The position numbers were made by a program, and so were the translations under genes. Source: Sideroxydans sp. (GTDB lineage: Bacteria; Pseudomonadota; Gammaproteobacteria; Burkholderiales; Gallionellaceae). From it: a stretch of DNA of 64,000 bases. The stretch lies in contig JAGXGC010000016.1 in the NCBI GenBank assembly GCA_024636935.1, positions 1-64,000 on the forward strand, in the 5' to 3' direction. Shown piece by piece: positions 34,325 through 42,931 of the stretch. Each line of letters begins with the position of its first letter. Position 1 is the stretch's first letter. Under the pieces are notes generated by a model. The model was not told the DNA's origin, did not search any database, and worked only from the letters and a program-made list of their open reading frames with translations.

Positions 34325-35311
34325 ATGACTACCGCTGCCACATTGCAAGATCGCTTCAGTCGCCGCATCGACTATCTCAGGTTGTCGGTGACGGATCGTT
34401 GCGACCTGCGTTGCAGCTACTGCATGCCGCAGGGATTCAGCGATTACGAGCTGCCGGCCGACTGGTTGACCTTCGACGAGATCGAACGTGTGGTCGCGGC
34501 CTTTGCGCGCATGGGCACTTCGCGCTTTCGCATCACCGGCGGCGAGCCGTTGTTGCGTCGCAATCTGAGCGGCTTGGCTGCACGCCTGTCTAGCCTGTCC
34601 GGTGTGGAAGACCTGTCACTCAGCACCAACGCCACCCATCTTGCACAACACGCCGTCGCACTCAAAGCGGCGGGTGTCACCCGACTCAACATCAGCCTCG
34701 ATTCCCTGTGTGCTGAACGTCTGCACCAGATCACCCGCCGCGATGCGCTGGACGAGATTCTGGAGGGCTTGCTGGTCGCCAAGGCCAGCGGTTTCGCGCC
34801 GATCAAGATCAACATGGTGGTGATGGCCGATGTGAACGAAGACGAAGTGGAAGACATGGCCGCGTTCTGCTTCCGCCACGGCTTCGTGCTGCGCTTGATC
34901 GAGACCATGCCTATGGGCGAGACGGGACGCAACGCCGCTTATGTCGATCTGCAACCCATCCGTCAACGCCTGCAAGCGCGCTTCGGCCTGGTGGACGGCA
35001 TCGTAGGCGGCGGCGGCCCAGCGCGTTATCTGGTCACGCCGGACGGCAAGTCCAGCATCGGCTTCATCACACCCATGTCGCAACACTTCTGCGAGACCTG
35101 CAACCGTGTGCGTCTGTCGGTGGATGGCACGCTCTACCTGTGTCTGGGGCAAGAGAACGCCTTGCCACTGCGCCCCATGTTGCGCGCAGGCTGTTGCGAT
35201 GAAGAACTGGATGCTGCCATTCGCAGTGCCATCGAACTCAAACCCGAGCGGCACGAATTCAGCGAACAACCCGGCAAGATCATTCGCATCATGTCGATGA
35301 CTGGAGGATGA
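34325..35311 (+). CDS. moaA: GTP 3',8-cyclase MoaA
   Basis: 328 residues from ATG 34325; an open frame further upstream overlaps the preceding gene and is not MoaA-like. Radical-SAM motif CDLRCSYC (Cys26, 30, 33) and the C-terminal second cluster [18 protein letters not shown] (CX2CX13C). It ends in the essential GG tail (SMTGG). First step of molybdopterin synthesis, with MoaC. The cofactor presumably serves sulfur-oxidising or other Mo enzymes elsewhere. Confidence 0.97.
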   Translation: MTTAATLQDRFSRRIDYLRLSVTDRCDLRCSYCMPQGFSDYELPADWLTFDEIERVVAAFARMGTSRFRITGGEPLLRRNLSGLAARLSSLSGVEDLSLSTNATHLAQHAVALKAAGVTRLNISLDSLCAERLHQITRRDALDEILEGLLVAKASGFAPIKINMVVMADVNEDEVEDMAAFCFRHGFVLRLIETMPMGETGRNAAYVDLQPIRQRLQARFGLVDGIVGGGGPARYLVTPDGKSSIGFITPMSQHFCETCNRVRLSVDGTLYLCLGQENALPLRPMLRAGCCDEELDAAIRSAIELKPERHEFSEQPGKIIRIMSMTGG

Positions 35312-35312
35312 G

Positions 35313-35810
35313 ATGAGTCTGACCCATTTCAGTGAATCAGGGCGTGCCCGCATGGTGGACGTGTCCGCCAAGGAAGCGAGCATCCGTGTGGCTATCGCCA
35401 GCGGCATCATCCGTATGCAGCCGCAGACCTTGCAGCGCATCCGTGACGGCAAGATCGGCAAAGGCAATGTGCTGGCCGTGGCAGACGTCGGCGCGGTGAT
35501 GGCTGCCAAGCGCACACCTGACATCATCCCCATGTGCCACGCTATCTCGCTCTCCGGCGTGCAGGTGGAATTCAGCGAAGTGACCGAAGCGGACGCACAA
35601 GGCTGTGTCGGCTTGCAGGCCGAGGTTACCGCAAGCTGCGTCGGCCAGACTGGCGTCGAGATGGAAGCGCTGACCGCTGTCAACGTCGCGCTGCTTACCA
35701 TCTACGACATGTGTAAAGCCATCGACCGTGGCATGCGCATCGAGAACGTACAGCTTGATGAGAAGCGCGGCGGGAAGAGTGGTGTTTGGAAACGAGGAGA
35801 GGGTAAATGA
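35313..35810 (+). CDS. moaC: Cyclic pyranopterin monophosphate synthase MoaC
   Basis: 165 residues. MoaC landmarks: [47 protein letters not shown], ending [12 protein letters not shown]. It converts the MoaA product to cPMP. One base after moaA and an ATGA overlap with moaD. Confidence 0.97.
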   Translation: MSLTHFSESGRARMVDVSAKEASIRVAIASGIIRMQPQTLQRIRDGKIGKGNVLAVADVGAVMAAKRTPDIIPMCHAISLSGVQVEFSEVTEADAQGCVGLQAEVTASCVGQTGVEMEALTAVNVALLTIYDMCKAIDRGMRIENVQLDEKRGGKSGVWKRGEGK

Positions 35811-36046
35811 TCAAAATCCTGTTCTTCGGCCCAGTTGCCGACCGTGTGCAGACCCGCGAGATGGATATCGAATACACCGACGGTATGACGCTGCACGATG
35901 TCACCCACAAGGTCGGCATGCTCCATCCCGGCGCACTCAGCATCGTCAGCTTCATCGCCATCAATCAGGAACAGGTGCATGACAAGCAGATAGCGCTGAA
36001 CGACAACGACGAGATCGCCTTCATGGCGAAGTTTTCCGGGGGGTGA
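35807..36046 (+). CDS. moaD: Molybdopterin synthase small subunit MoaD
   Basis: 79 residues, ubiquitin-like fold, ending in the C-terminal Gly-Gly (MAKFSGG) that is thiocarboxylated and delivers sulfur to cPMP. ATG in an ATGA overlap with moaC. Separated from moaE by a palindromic repeat. Confidence 0.95.
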   Translation: MIKILFFGPVADRVQTREMDIEYTDGMTLHDVTHKVGMLHPGALSIVSFIAINQEQVHDKQIALNDNDEIAFMAKFSGG

Positions 36047-36071
36047 GATGCAGAATCCAAACCACCAACCC

Positions 36072-36197
36072 CGTCATTCCGGCGTAGGCCGGAATCCAGT
36101 CCAAACAAAGATTCCGCGCAGCGGACAAACCCCAATGGAGTCCTGCTGCGCAGGAGTGATCTTTTCTATCTGGATTCCGGCCTGCGCCGGAATGACG
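36072..36197. repeat. Inverted-repeat element between moaD and moaE
   Basis: The 28-base arm at 36072-36099 (starting CGTCATTCCGGCGTAGGCCGG) is repeated in inverted form at 36170-36197 with a single mismatch. Each arm is itself a short palindrome (TTCCGGC..GCCGGAA). Between them lies another palindrome, TCCTGCTGCGCAGGA. This matches the widespread proteobacterial CGTCATTCC(C/G)GC...GGAATCCAG dispersed repeat type. Confidence 0.92.
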
Positions 36198-36208
36198 AAG
36201 GAGGGCGT

Positions 36209-36634
36209 ATGACCGATTCCGTCCGCATCCAAGAACAAGACTTCTCACAAGACGACGAGATCGCCGCACTTAAAGCCTCATCCAAACGCATGGGCGGCAT
36301 CGCCACCTTCTTGGGTTGTGCACGCGACTTCTCCGAAGGCCGCGACGTCAGCGAGATCAGCTTTGAAGCCTATGGCAGCATGGCACTGGTCGAGATGCGC
36401 AAACTGCGCGAAGAAGCCATCGCCAAGTTCGATCTGCTGGACGCCCGTATCGTGCACCGCGTCGCCACCGTGCAAGCCGGTGACAACATCGTCTTCATCG
36501 CCGCCGGAGCCGCTCACCGTGGTCCCGCCTTCGATGCTTGCCGCTGGATGATCGACGAACTCAAACAGCGCGTGCCGATCTGGAAGAAAGAAGTCACGCC
36601 AGAGGGTGAGTCTTGGGTCACACAACATCCCTAG
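36209..36634 (+). CDS. moaE: Molybdopterin synthase large subunit MoaE
   Basis: 141 residues. Family landmarks: GGIATFLGCARDF, EAYGSMALVEM, VHRVATVQAGDNIVFIAA, CRWMIDELKQRVPIWKKE. It uses MoaD thiocarboxylate to insert both dithiolene sulfurs. GGAGG site before ATG 36209. Its last codons (SWVTQHP) occur again at 38199-38219, across an inserted gene. Confidence 0.97.
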   Translation: MTDSVRIQEQDFSQDDEIAALKASSKRMGGIATFLGCARDFSEGRDVSEISFEAYGSMALVEMRKLREEAIAKFDLLDARIVHRVATVQAGDNIVFIAAGAAHRGPAFDACRWMIDELKQRVPIWKKEVTPEGESWVTQHP

Positions 36635-36795
36635 TGTTGCGATTTTTTGAAAGATCTATAGTGTTCTGTTGTTCCCACTTAAATCACTCTGGGTGTTTAT
36701 TCAGCCTATGAGGCATTCGATTAGCAGTTTTTGGTTTTGAAAGTGGCGGCTATGTAATCAACTTGAATAAGTTGAATTGAAGGGGTGAGGTAAGA

Positions 36796-38169
36796 ATGTT
36801 TGATCGGAATCACAACATAGAAAATCCAGATAAGGAAATTAGAGAGCTCCTAGATAAGAATCAATCAGGATGTCAGTCAATTCGTCGCCGAGCCGTTATG
36901 TACAAAACAAAAGATGGTTGGGACTTGCTGGCATGTGTGGTTGAAGGTATTTCAGTTGTTCGCAGTGAGATACAAAAACAATCGTCGCGATTCTATTCCA
37001 AAGCTTGTTTATACGAAGATTGGATTTCGTTGGAACAGCTGAGTGAATTTATTACGCAAATTGCTGAGGGTGAATTTAGATTGGGAGCAATTGGATTAGA
37101 AGCAACTTATAGCCATCGTAATTGGTCAAGTGAAAGATTGCCATTGCGTAATAACGAGATGGCATTCGCAGGGTATGTTTGGAGGGCTAGGTTTTCCGAT
37201 AATGTACATGGGGTGTCTGGAGAACTATTAAGTCCTAAACAGCCGTATTACCCTGACTTGCATGAGGCAGTGCGAGATTGGCTTCCTTATCCTGTATATC
37301 ACGGGAGTAGCGACTCAAGAAAAGGTGAAATTGCATTTTTATTCCCTGAAACGAGGGCGTATTTCGAAGATATCAATCCCATGTCCGACAGTATTGAACT
37401 GAGTATTTCTGGTTCAGAAGTCGATGAACTCGAATTAGAAGTGAAGGGTGCTTGGTGGGATGAAGATGGTATTCATCATTTTACTGTGAATGCAGTTGGA
37501 GGCCGGGCGAAGCTTGCTGTTCCTATTAGTGCTAAGCGTTTGGAATATGTTCTGGCCGGTACAGATGGGGAGGTTTACGATTTCCAGAAAGAATATGGGG
37601 ATACTCACACTGGTTTGGGGCGTAGCAGTAAAACAGGAAAAAACAGGACACTCATCAGCCTTGTGGAGGACTCTCGTCGAAATGGAGAAGGTCCAACTAT
37701 AGAGTTCAAGCCTTTCATCGATCCTAAAGACTCAAAACTAGATGAGGTCATCCGAACTGTGGCGGCCTTTGCAAACGCTGGGGGCGGAAAAATTTTCTTG
37801 GGAATAAGCGATGGTTGTGAATTGATTGGAATCGAGGAGGGACTCGGCAAATGGGCAAAATCTGAGGCTAATGAAATGTCCTGTGAACAATACCTAGGCA
37901 TTATTAAAGGAAAAGTTCGTGATCAAATTTCAAAACATGTTGATATAAATTTCAATCAATTGGTTGTTGGTGGATTAAGAGTCATTGTGATTGAAGTAGG
38001 TGAGGCCAAGAATAAGCCAGTGACAATTCGTAAAGAAGAAAAAGTTTTATTTATCCGTCGAGGAGCCAGCAATGTAAAAGCTTCGCCTGAAGAGTGGAAT
38101 GCAATTTGTAATGCATCGAAAGGTATGCATGCGATGCATAACATCTTCTCGCTAAACAATGATCATTGA
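36796..38169 (+). CDS. AlbA_2/Schlafen-like domain protein, probably acquired
   Basis: 457 residues. The N-terminal roughly 290 residues are unrecognised, with a beta-rich middle (SIELSISGSEVDELELEVKG). The C-terminal 150 match the AlbA_2 (Schlafen ATP-binding-like) domain: TIEFKPFIDPKDSKLDEV, AFANAGGGKIFLGISD, VIVIEVGEAKNKPV, LFIRRGASNVKASPEEW. Such proteins occur in defence islands and as nucleic-acid-linked regulators. Its DNA is clearly A+T-richer than all flanking genes, and it splits moaE from mobBA, so recent transfer is likely. AGGGGTGAGG lies before ATG 36796. Single-gene defence system or orphan is the open question. Confidence 0.8.
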   Translation: MFDRNHNIENPDKEIRELLDKNQSGCQSIRRRAVMYKTKDGWDLLACVVEGISVVRSEIQKQSSRFYSKACLYEDWISLEQLSEFITQIAEGEFRLGAIGLEATYSHRNWSSERLPLRNNEMAFAGYVWRARFSDNVHGVSGELLSPKQPYYPDLHEAVRDWLPYPVYHGSSDSRKGEIAFLFPETRAYFEDINPMSDSIELSISGSEVDELELEVKGAWWDEDGIHHFTVNAVGGRAKLAVPISAKRLEYVLAGTDGEVYDFQKEYGDTHTGLGRSSKTGKNRTLISLVEDSRRNGEGPTIEFKPFIDPKDSKLDEVIRTVAAFANAGGGKIFLGISDGCELIGIEEGLGKWAKSEANEMSCEQYLGIIKGKVRDQISKHVDINFNQLVVGGLRVIVIEVGEAKNKPVTIRKEEKVLFIRRGASNVKASPEEWNAICNASKGMHAMHNIFSLNNDH

Positions 38170-38177
38170 TTATTTTG

Positions 38178-38222
38178 ATGGATTCTCCGGAAGATAAGTC
38201 GTGGGTCACACAGCATCCTTGA
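38178..38222 (+). pseudogene. Duplicate remnant of the moaE 3' end
   Basis: ATG 38178 opens 14 codons MDSPEDKSWVTQHP and TGA 38220-38222. The last seven codons encode the same SWVTQHP as the end of moaE (36611-36631), with base differences at synonymous sites. This looks like the original 3' end of moaE left on the far side of an insertion. It may still serve as a translated leader, because the next gene starts inside it. Confidence 0.75.
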
Positions 38223-38692
38223 GAACTATCCAGGCTGATGCGCTGGATTTCCGTTCGATAGTCTTCGGCTCAGATGAGTACAAGCAGACCTGCGAGTTGC
38301 GAAACGAAGTCTTGCGCCTTCCCTTGGGAATGAACCTGTACAGCGAAGACCTTGCGCTGGAGAAGGAACAATGGCACTTCGGTCTGTTCGATAACGGCAC
38401 TGAACTGATCGCCTGTGTCATCGCAGTTCCCCAAGCATCCGGTCAGGCTAAGCTTCGTCAGATGGCAGTCAAGGCAAGACATGAAGGGAAAGGCATCGGG
38501 CGCAGGATGCTGCTTTCCTTGGAAGCGTTGTTAGCCGAACGGGGTGTGATGCAACTGTCATTGCATGCGCGCATCAGCGCGGCTGGTTTTTATGAGAAGC
38601 TTGGCTATGTGCGCTCAGGAGAGCCATTCGTTGAGGTCGGGATACCGCACATCCGTATGGAAAAACAGCAACAGTCATTGAACAAACCATGA
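38201..38692 (+). CDS. GNAT family N-acetyltransferase
   Basis: Up to 163 residues from GTG 38201; TTG 38219, overlapping the moaE-remnant stop, is the other credible start. Acetyl-CoA-binding motif A is KLRQMAVKARHEGKGIGRRML, followed by AAGFYEKLGYVRSGEPF. Related to the small ElaA/YjcF-type GNATs; substrate unknown. It must once have followed moaE with overlap. Its end overlaps mobB (ATGA). Confidence 0.88.
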   Translation: MGHTASLRTIQADALDFRSIVFGSDEYKQTCELRNEVLRLPLGMNLYSEDLALEKEQWHFGLFDNGTELIACVIAVPQASGQAKLRQMAVKARHEGKGIGRRMLLSLEALLAERGVMQLSLHARISAAGFYEKLGYVRSGEPFVEVGIPHIRMEKQQQSLNKP

Positions 38693-39180
38693 ACATCATC
38701 TCTTTCGTCGGCCACTCCGGTTCCGGCAAGACCACTCTGATCGAAAAGCTGGTGCGCGAACTGACGCAGCGCGGCTTGCGCGTGGCGACAATCAAGAATG
38801 CGCATCACAAGGTGGCGCTGGACACACCGGGCAAGGATAGTTGGCGCTATACGCAGGCGGGCGCGGCGATGAGTATGCTGGTGACCAATGGCGGGGTGCA
38901 GTTGATCGCGCCACAGGTCGAACAGCGTGAGCCGCAGCAACTGGCAGAACGCTTTCTGGGTGAGGCCGACTTGGTGTTGGCGGAAGGTTTCTCGCTGGCA
39001 GCGGGGGCGAAGATCGAGGTGTTGCGTCGTGAGTGTTCGACTGCACCGCGCTGCACGGTGGAAGAGGGCGTGGTCGCGCTGGTGACCGATGTGGATGAAG
39101 CCTATCCGCAGCTGCCGCACTTCGCACTGGATGATGTGAACGGCATCATAGAATTCATCCAACAACAGGCGGGGCGATGA
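38689..39180 (+). CDS. mobB: Molybdopterin-guanine dinucleotide biosynthesis adapter MobB
   Basis: 163 residues. P-loop GHSGSGKTTLIEKL, then VATIKNAHHKVALDTPGKDSW and VLAEGFSLAAGAKIEVLRR. GTP-binding partner of MobA in making Mo-bis-MGD. Overlaps GNAT upstream and mobA downstream, each by ATGA. Confidence 0.93.
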   Translation: MNIISFVGHSGSGKTTLIEKLVRELTQRGLRVATIKNAHHKVALDTPGKDSWRYTQAGAAMSMLVTNGGVQLIAPQVEQREPQQLAERFLGEADLVLAEGFSLAAGAKIEVLRRECSTAPRCTVEEGVVALVTDVDEAYPQLPHFALDDVNGIIEFIQQQAGR

Positions 39181-39758
39181 TCGCTGATTGCACCGCGTTG
39201 ATCCTCGCTGGTGGTGATTCCAGCCGCATGGGGCAGGACAAGGCAGCGTTGTTGCTGGATGGTGAGACCTTGCTGCAACGTGTGACTGCCACCATGCAAA
39301 CCTCTTTTTCGCAGGTCATCGTCAGCGTGCGGCAACCGCGCGCCGAGGTGGCGTTGCAGCAGGTGTGTGATACACAGGCAGATGGCGGCCCATTGGCCGG
39401 ACTGGTGGCAGGGTTGGGGCAGGTGGAGACGCCTTGGATGTTCGCGGTCGCATGCGACATGCCATTCATCCAGTCAGATGTCATTGCGCGAATGGCTGAG
39501 TTGCGGGGCGAGCAACATGCCGTGGTGCCGATGATAGGCGGCCATCCGCAACCGCTGTTCGCGTTCTATTCGAAACAGGCGCTGCCAGTGATGCGCGAAA
39601 CATTGGCGAGTGGTGAGAAGCGTGTGCGCGCCGTACTGAAGCAGTTGGACGTGCGCTATGTGAATGAGGTGGAGTTGCGGGAATATGATCCGCAGTTCCG
39701 TAGTTTTATCGATCTGGATACGCCGCAGGATCATGCTGCAGCACAGGAGTTGAAGTGA
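39177..39758 (+). CDS. mobA: Molybdenum cofactor guanylyltransferase MobA
   Basis: 193 residues. Nucleotidyltransferase signature LILAGGDSSRMGQDKA, then GGPLAGLVAGL and FAVACDMPF with the metal-binding Asp. It attaches GMP to molybdopterin, showing that DMSO-reductase-family (bis-MGD) enzymes are made. It ends by overlapping the moeA GTG start. Confidence 0.95.
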   Translation: MIADCTALILAGGDSSRMGQDKAALLLDGETLLQRVTATMQTSFSQVIVSVRQPRAEVALQQVCDTQADGGPLAGLVAGLGQVETPWMFAVACDMPFIQSDVIARMAELRGEQHAVVPMIGGHPQPLFAFYSKQALPVMRETLASGEKRVRAVLKQLDVRYVNEVELREYDPQFRSFIDLDTPQDHAAAQELK

Positions 39759-40996
39759 GAGATCTAACTGTAGTTGGGGCGCAGCGATGCGTCATCGAAG
39801 CAATGAAGAGACTGGGTACGGAGTCCGTACCTTTGCAGCAGGCGCTGGGCCGCGTGCTAGCCGCAGATGTGATCGCCAATCGCGACCAGCCGCCCTATGA
39901 CGTATCGGCGATGGATGGCTTCGCACTGCGCAGTAGAGATGTGGCGAATACACCCGCTGTGCTGGAGATCATCGAGGACATCAAGGCTGGTGATATGCCG
40001 AGCAAGACGGTGCAGGCCGGGCAGTGCGCACGCATCATGACCGGTGCGCCGGTGCCACAGGGCGCGGATGCGGTGATCCGTGTGGAAGACACCGAAGCGG
40101 TGGGTGATACGCAGGTGAAGATCAATGTCGCCGTGAAAGCACGCAACGATATCCGCAATCAGGGTGAAAGCATGCGCGACGGCGCGGTGATCCTGATCGC
40201 GGGTACCGAGATCACACCGGGGGCGGTGGGCCTGCTGGCGATGGTGAAGGCCGCTCAGGTCGAAGTGTGGCGTCTGCCGCGCGTGGCCATCCTTTCCACC
40301 GGTGACGAACTGGAAGGGCTGGATGAACCCTTTGATGCGAACAAGATCCCGGACGCGAACAGCTATGCCTTGATGGCACAGGTGCAGGCGCTGGGTATCG
40401 AACCTGTGTTGCTCGGCATCGCCCGTGATGAACCTGCGCACCTGAAAGAGATGCTGCAACGCGGTTTGCAGTTCGATGTGTTGCTGGTCTCCGGCGGTAC
40501 GTCAGTTGGGGTACACGACTACGTGCGCCCGACGCTGGAAGCGCTGGGCGTGCAGATGAAGTTCTGGCGCGTGCAGATGAAGCCGGGGCATCCGATGGCT
40601 TTCGGCGTGGCACCGCTGACTTGGGTGTTCGGTCTGCCGGGCAATCCCGTTTCCAGCATGGTTTGCTTCGAGCAGTTCGTGGTGCCCGCGCTACGTTTCA
40701 TCACCGGCCATACGCGTATCTATCGTCGTACCGTCAGTGCGCGATTGGCGCATAACGTCAAGCATCGTCCCGGGCGCAGCGAGTTCGTACGCGTGACCTT
40801 GAGTACGGACGGCAGTGACTATGTTGCCAGCTCCACCGGTGCGCAGGGCAGCGGCATCCTGTTATCGATGGCAGTCGCGGAAGGTCTGCTGCTGGTGTCT
40901 GCCGAGAGTGCAGGGCTGGCGGCAGGTGATCAAGTGATGGTGCAATTTCTGGATGGCACGGCGTATCAACAAGCCGCAGGATTGGAAGGAATATGA
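39755..40996 (+). CDS. moeA: Molybdopterin molybdenumtransferase MoeA
   Basis: 413 residues from GTG 39755. Typical segments: DQPPYDVSAMDGFALR, IMTGAPVPQGADAVIRVED, SGGTSVGVHDYV, GLPGNPVSSMVCFEQFVVPALR. It inserts molybdate into adenylylated molybdopterin. Overlaps mobA and mogA by 4 bases each. Confidence 0.97.
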   Translation: MRDLTVVGAQRCVIEAMKRLGTESVPLQQALGRVLAADVIANRDQPPYDVSAMDGFALRSRDVANTPAVLEIIEDIKAGDMPSKTVQAGQCARIMTGAPVPQGADAVIRVEDTEAVGDTQVKINVAVKARNDIRNQGESMRDGAVILIAGTEITPGAVGLLAMVKAAQVEVWRLPRVAILSTGDELEGLDEPFDANKIPDANSYALMAQVQALGIEPVLLGIARDEPAHLKEMLQRGLQFDVLLVSGGTSVGVHDYVRPTLEALGVQMKFWRVQMKPGHPMAFGVAPLTWVFGLPGNPVSSMVCFEQFVVPALRFITGHTRIYRRTVSARLAHNVKHRPGRSEFVRVTLSTDGSDYVASSTGAQGSGILLSMAVAEGLLLVSAESAGLAAGDQVMVQFLDGTAYQQAAGLEGI

Positions 40997-41532
40997 AAGC
41001 TCGAATAGGATTTGTAACCGTCTCCGACCGCGCCAGTCGCGGCGAGTATGAAGACAAGGGCGGCCCGGCGATGCAGGCTTGGTTCACGCGTGTGCTGACT
41101 AGTGAATGGGAAGCTGTGGCGCGCGTCATTCCGGATGAGCAAGCGCAGATCGAACAGACTTTGATCGACTTGGCAGACAAAGAAGGTTGCAGCCTCATCG
41201 TCACCACCGGTGGTACCGGTCCTGCACTGCGCGACGTGACGCCGGAAGCGACGGAAGCGGTATGCGAGAAGATGATGCCCGGCTTCGGTGAACTGATGCG
41301 TACCGAGTCGCTGAAGTTCGTACCGACCGCCATCCTGTCGCGCCAGACCGCAGGCATCCGCGGCAAGAGCCTCATCATCAATCTGCCGGGCAAGCCTTCA
41401 GCGATCGATGATTGTCTGAACGCGGTCTTTCCTGCAGTGCCTTATTGCATCGACCTCATCGAAGGTGCTTGGCTGGAATCTGATATCGAGCAATGCAAGG
41501 TGTTCCGTCCGGCGCACGCGAAGCAGAGATGA
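40993..41532 (+). CDS. mogA: Molybdopterin adenylyltransferase MogA
   Basis: 179 residues. IGFVTVSDRASRGEYEDKGGP, VTTGGTGPALRDVTPEAT and INLPGKPSAIDDCL are diagnostic. It activates molybdopterin with AMP before MoeA acts. Its stop codon directly abuts the stop of the convergent GGDEF gene, with no spacer. Confidence 0.96.
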   Translation: MKARIGFVTVSDRASRGEYEDKGGPAMQAWFTRVLTSEWEAVARVIPDEQAQIEQTLIDLADKEGCSLIVTTGGTGPALRDVTPEATEAVCEKMMPGFGELMRTESLKFVPTAILSRQTAGIRGKSLIINLPGKPSAIDDCLNAVFPAVPYCIDLIEGAWLESDIEQCKVFRPAHAKQR

Positions 41533-42795
41533 TCATTGCGTGCTGACGTGGTTTCGTCCGAGTTCTTTGGCGCGATACATCGCCATGTCTGCATGTCGTA
41601 TCAGCTGATCCAGATCTTCGTTGTCCGGCGATATCTCGACCAGCCCGATGGAGACCGTGATGCTGATGTTTCGCCCTTCGAAGGGAATGCTCAATGTTTC
41701 GGTCGCATGGCGTATCCGCTCAGCTAGCTGCTGAGCTTGTGCGAGCGAAGTCTCGGGCAACATCAATGCGAACTCTTCCCCTCCCAGACGTCCGATGAAG
41801 TCTGATTCGCGTACTGAATCCCTGCAAACCTGAGTGAAAGCCTGAAGGGCGATATCGCCTGCCTGATGACCGAACTTGTCGTTGATCTCCTTGAAATGAT
41901 CCAAGTCAGCCATCATCAGTGATGCAGGGTGCTGATAGCGGCGCATCAGGTTGAGTACATCTTCAGACCGTTCAAAAAAATAATGCCGGTTGCAGACTCC
42001 AGTTAAAGAGTCGGTTCTCGTCAGTTGCAATAGCTGCAATTCCAGATTCTTGCGGGCAGTGATGTTTCTGGCGACGCCTTCTACGCAGCCGGGTGTTCCG
42101 TTCTCATCCAACCGGACTCGCGCATTGGTGGAAACCCATATCTGTTGCCCTTGCTTGTTGCGCATGGCGGCCTCGACTTGCGTGGCAATGCCATTGCCAT
42201 CTGCGATGGCCTGCACCACTCTTTGTCGATCTTCTGGAGAATAGTAGAAGTCGGCCATGGGAAGCCCCACCATCTCATCGGGGTAGTAACCGATCGCGTC
42301 ATAACAAGCCGGGCTGATCAGTGTGATGATGCCTTGCATGTCTGTCCGATAGAACACATCCGGCAATTGATCGAAGATAGTTTGCAGTTCTGTTTTGGAA
42401 CTTTCCAGGGCAACAATCTCTTCTTTGATCTGCGTGATGTCGCGCATCGAGCCGATGCTGATGTCGTTGCCGCTCTTGTCTTTGATCAGGGTGACATGGA
42501 TGCTGCAACAAATGACATCGCCACTGGCCGTCTGAAGATGCAGTTCGTATTGGGAGGGGACGTTCTTGCCCTCCATACGGGCACGATATCGGATCTGGAC
42601 CTTTTCTTTGTCCTGAGGGGCTACCAGATTGTCGAAAGGAAACCCAATGACTTTATCCCGGCTATATCCACTCATGCTCAGCAGGGCTTGATTGGCAAAT
42701 ACAATGCGTCCTTCCTCAATGACAAAGATGCCATCCTGAATACTTTCGATCAGGGTTTGATAACCTTCATTTGAGAACCATGGAAATTGATCCAT
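41533..42795 (-). CDS. PAS-PAS diguanylate cyclase
   Basis: 420 residues, soluble. Two PAS/PAC modules (about 10-125 and 135-255; for example GIFVIEEGRIVFANQALLSM and RNITARKNLELQLLQL) precede a GGDEF domain (about 260-418) with DSLTGVCNRHYFFE and an intact active site GRLGGEEFALMLPE. An I-site RxxD is not obvious. It makes c-di-GMP in response to a PAS-sensed cue, unknown here. Confidence 0.93.
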   Translation of the reverse strand: MDQFPWFSNEGYQTLIESIQDGIFVIEEGRIVFANQALLSMSGYSRDKVIGFPFDNLVAPQDKEKVQIRYRARMEGKNVPSQYELHLQTASGDVICCSIHVTLIKDKSGNDISIGSMRDITQIKEEIVALESSKTELQTIFDQLPDVFYRTDMQGIITLISPACYDAIGYYPDEMVGLPMADFYYSPEDRQRVVQAIADGNGIATQVEAAMRNKQGQQIWVSTNARVRLDENGTPGCVEGVARNITARKNLELQLLQLTRTDSLTGVCNRHYFFERSEDVLNLMRRYQHPASLMMADLDHFKEINDKFGHQAGDIALQAFTQVCRDSVRESDFIGRLGGEEFALMLPETSLAQAQQLAERIRHATETLSIPFEGRNISITVSIGLVEISPDNEDLDQLIRHADMAMYRAKELGRNHVSTQ

Positions 42796-42882
42796 CGATG
42801 CATTCCTCTGGTCTAGCTAGTCTTGATTGAGATACTACCCCAATAAATTCCAACGCTGGTAACGGGGACTTTTGGCATGTGT

Positions 42883-42918
42883 AAATGATAAACGCCCCAG
42901 AAGGGGCGTTTATCATTT
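42883..42918. terminator. Strong terminator after sqr
   Basis: A perfect 16-bp stem, AAATGATAAACGCCCC (42883-42898) with its complement 42903-42918 and loop AGAA. A/T flanks give a T-tract on both strands. It ends sqr on the minus strand and could work in both directions. Confidence 0.9.
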
Positions 42919-42931
42919 AGATTATTACTTG

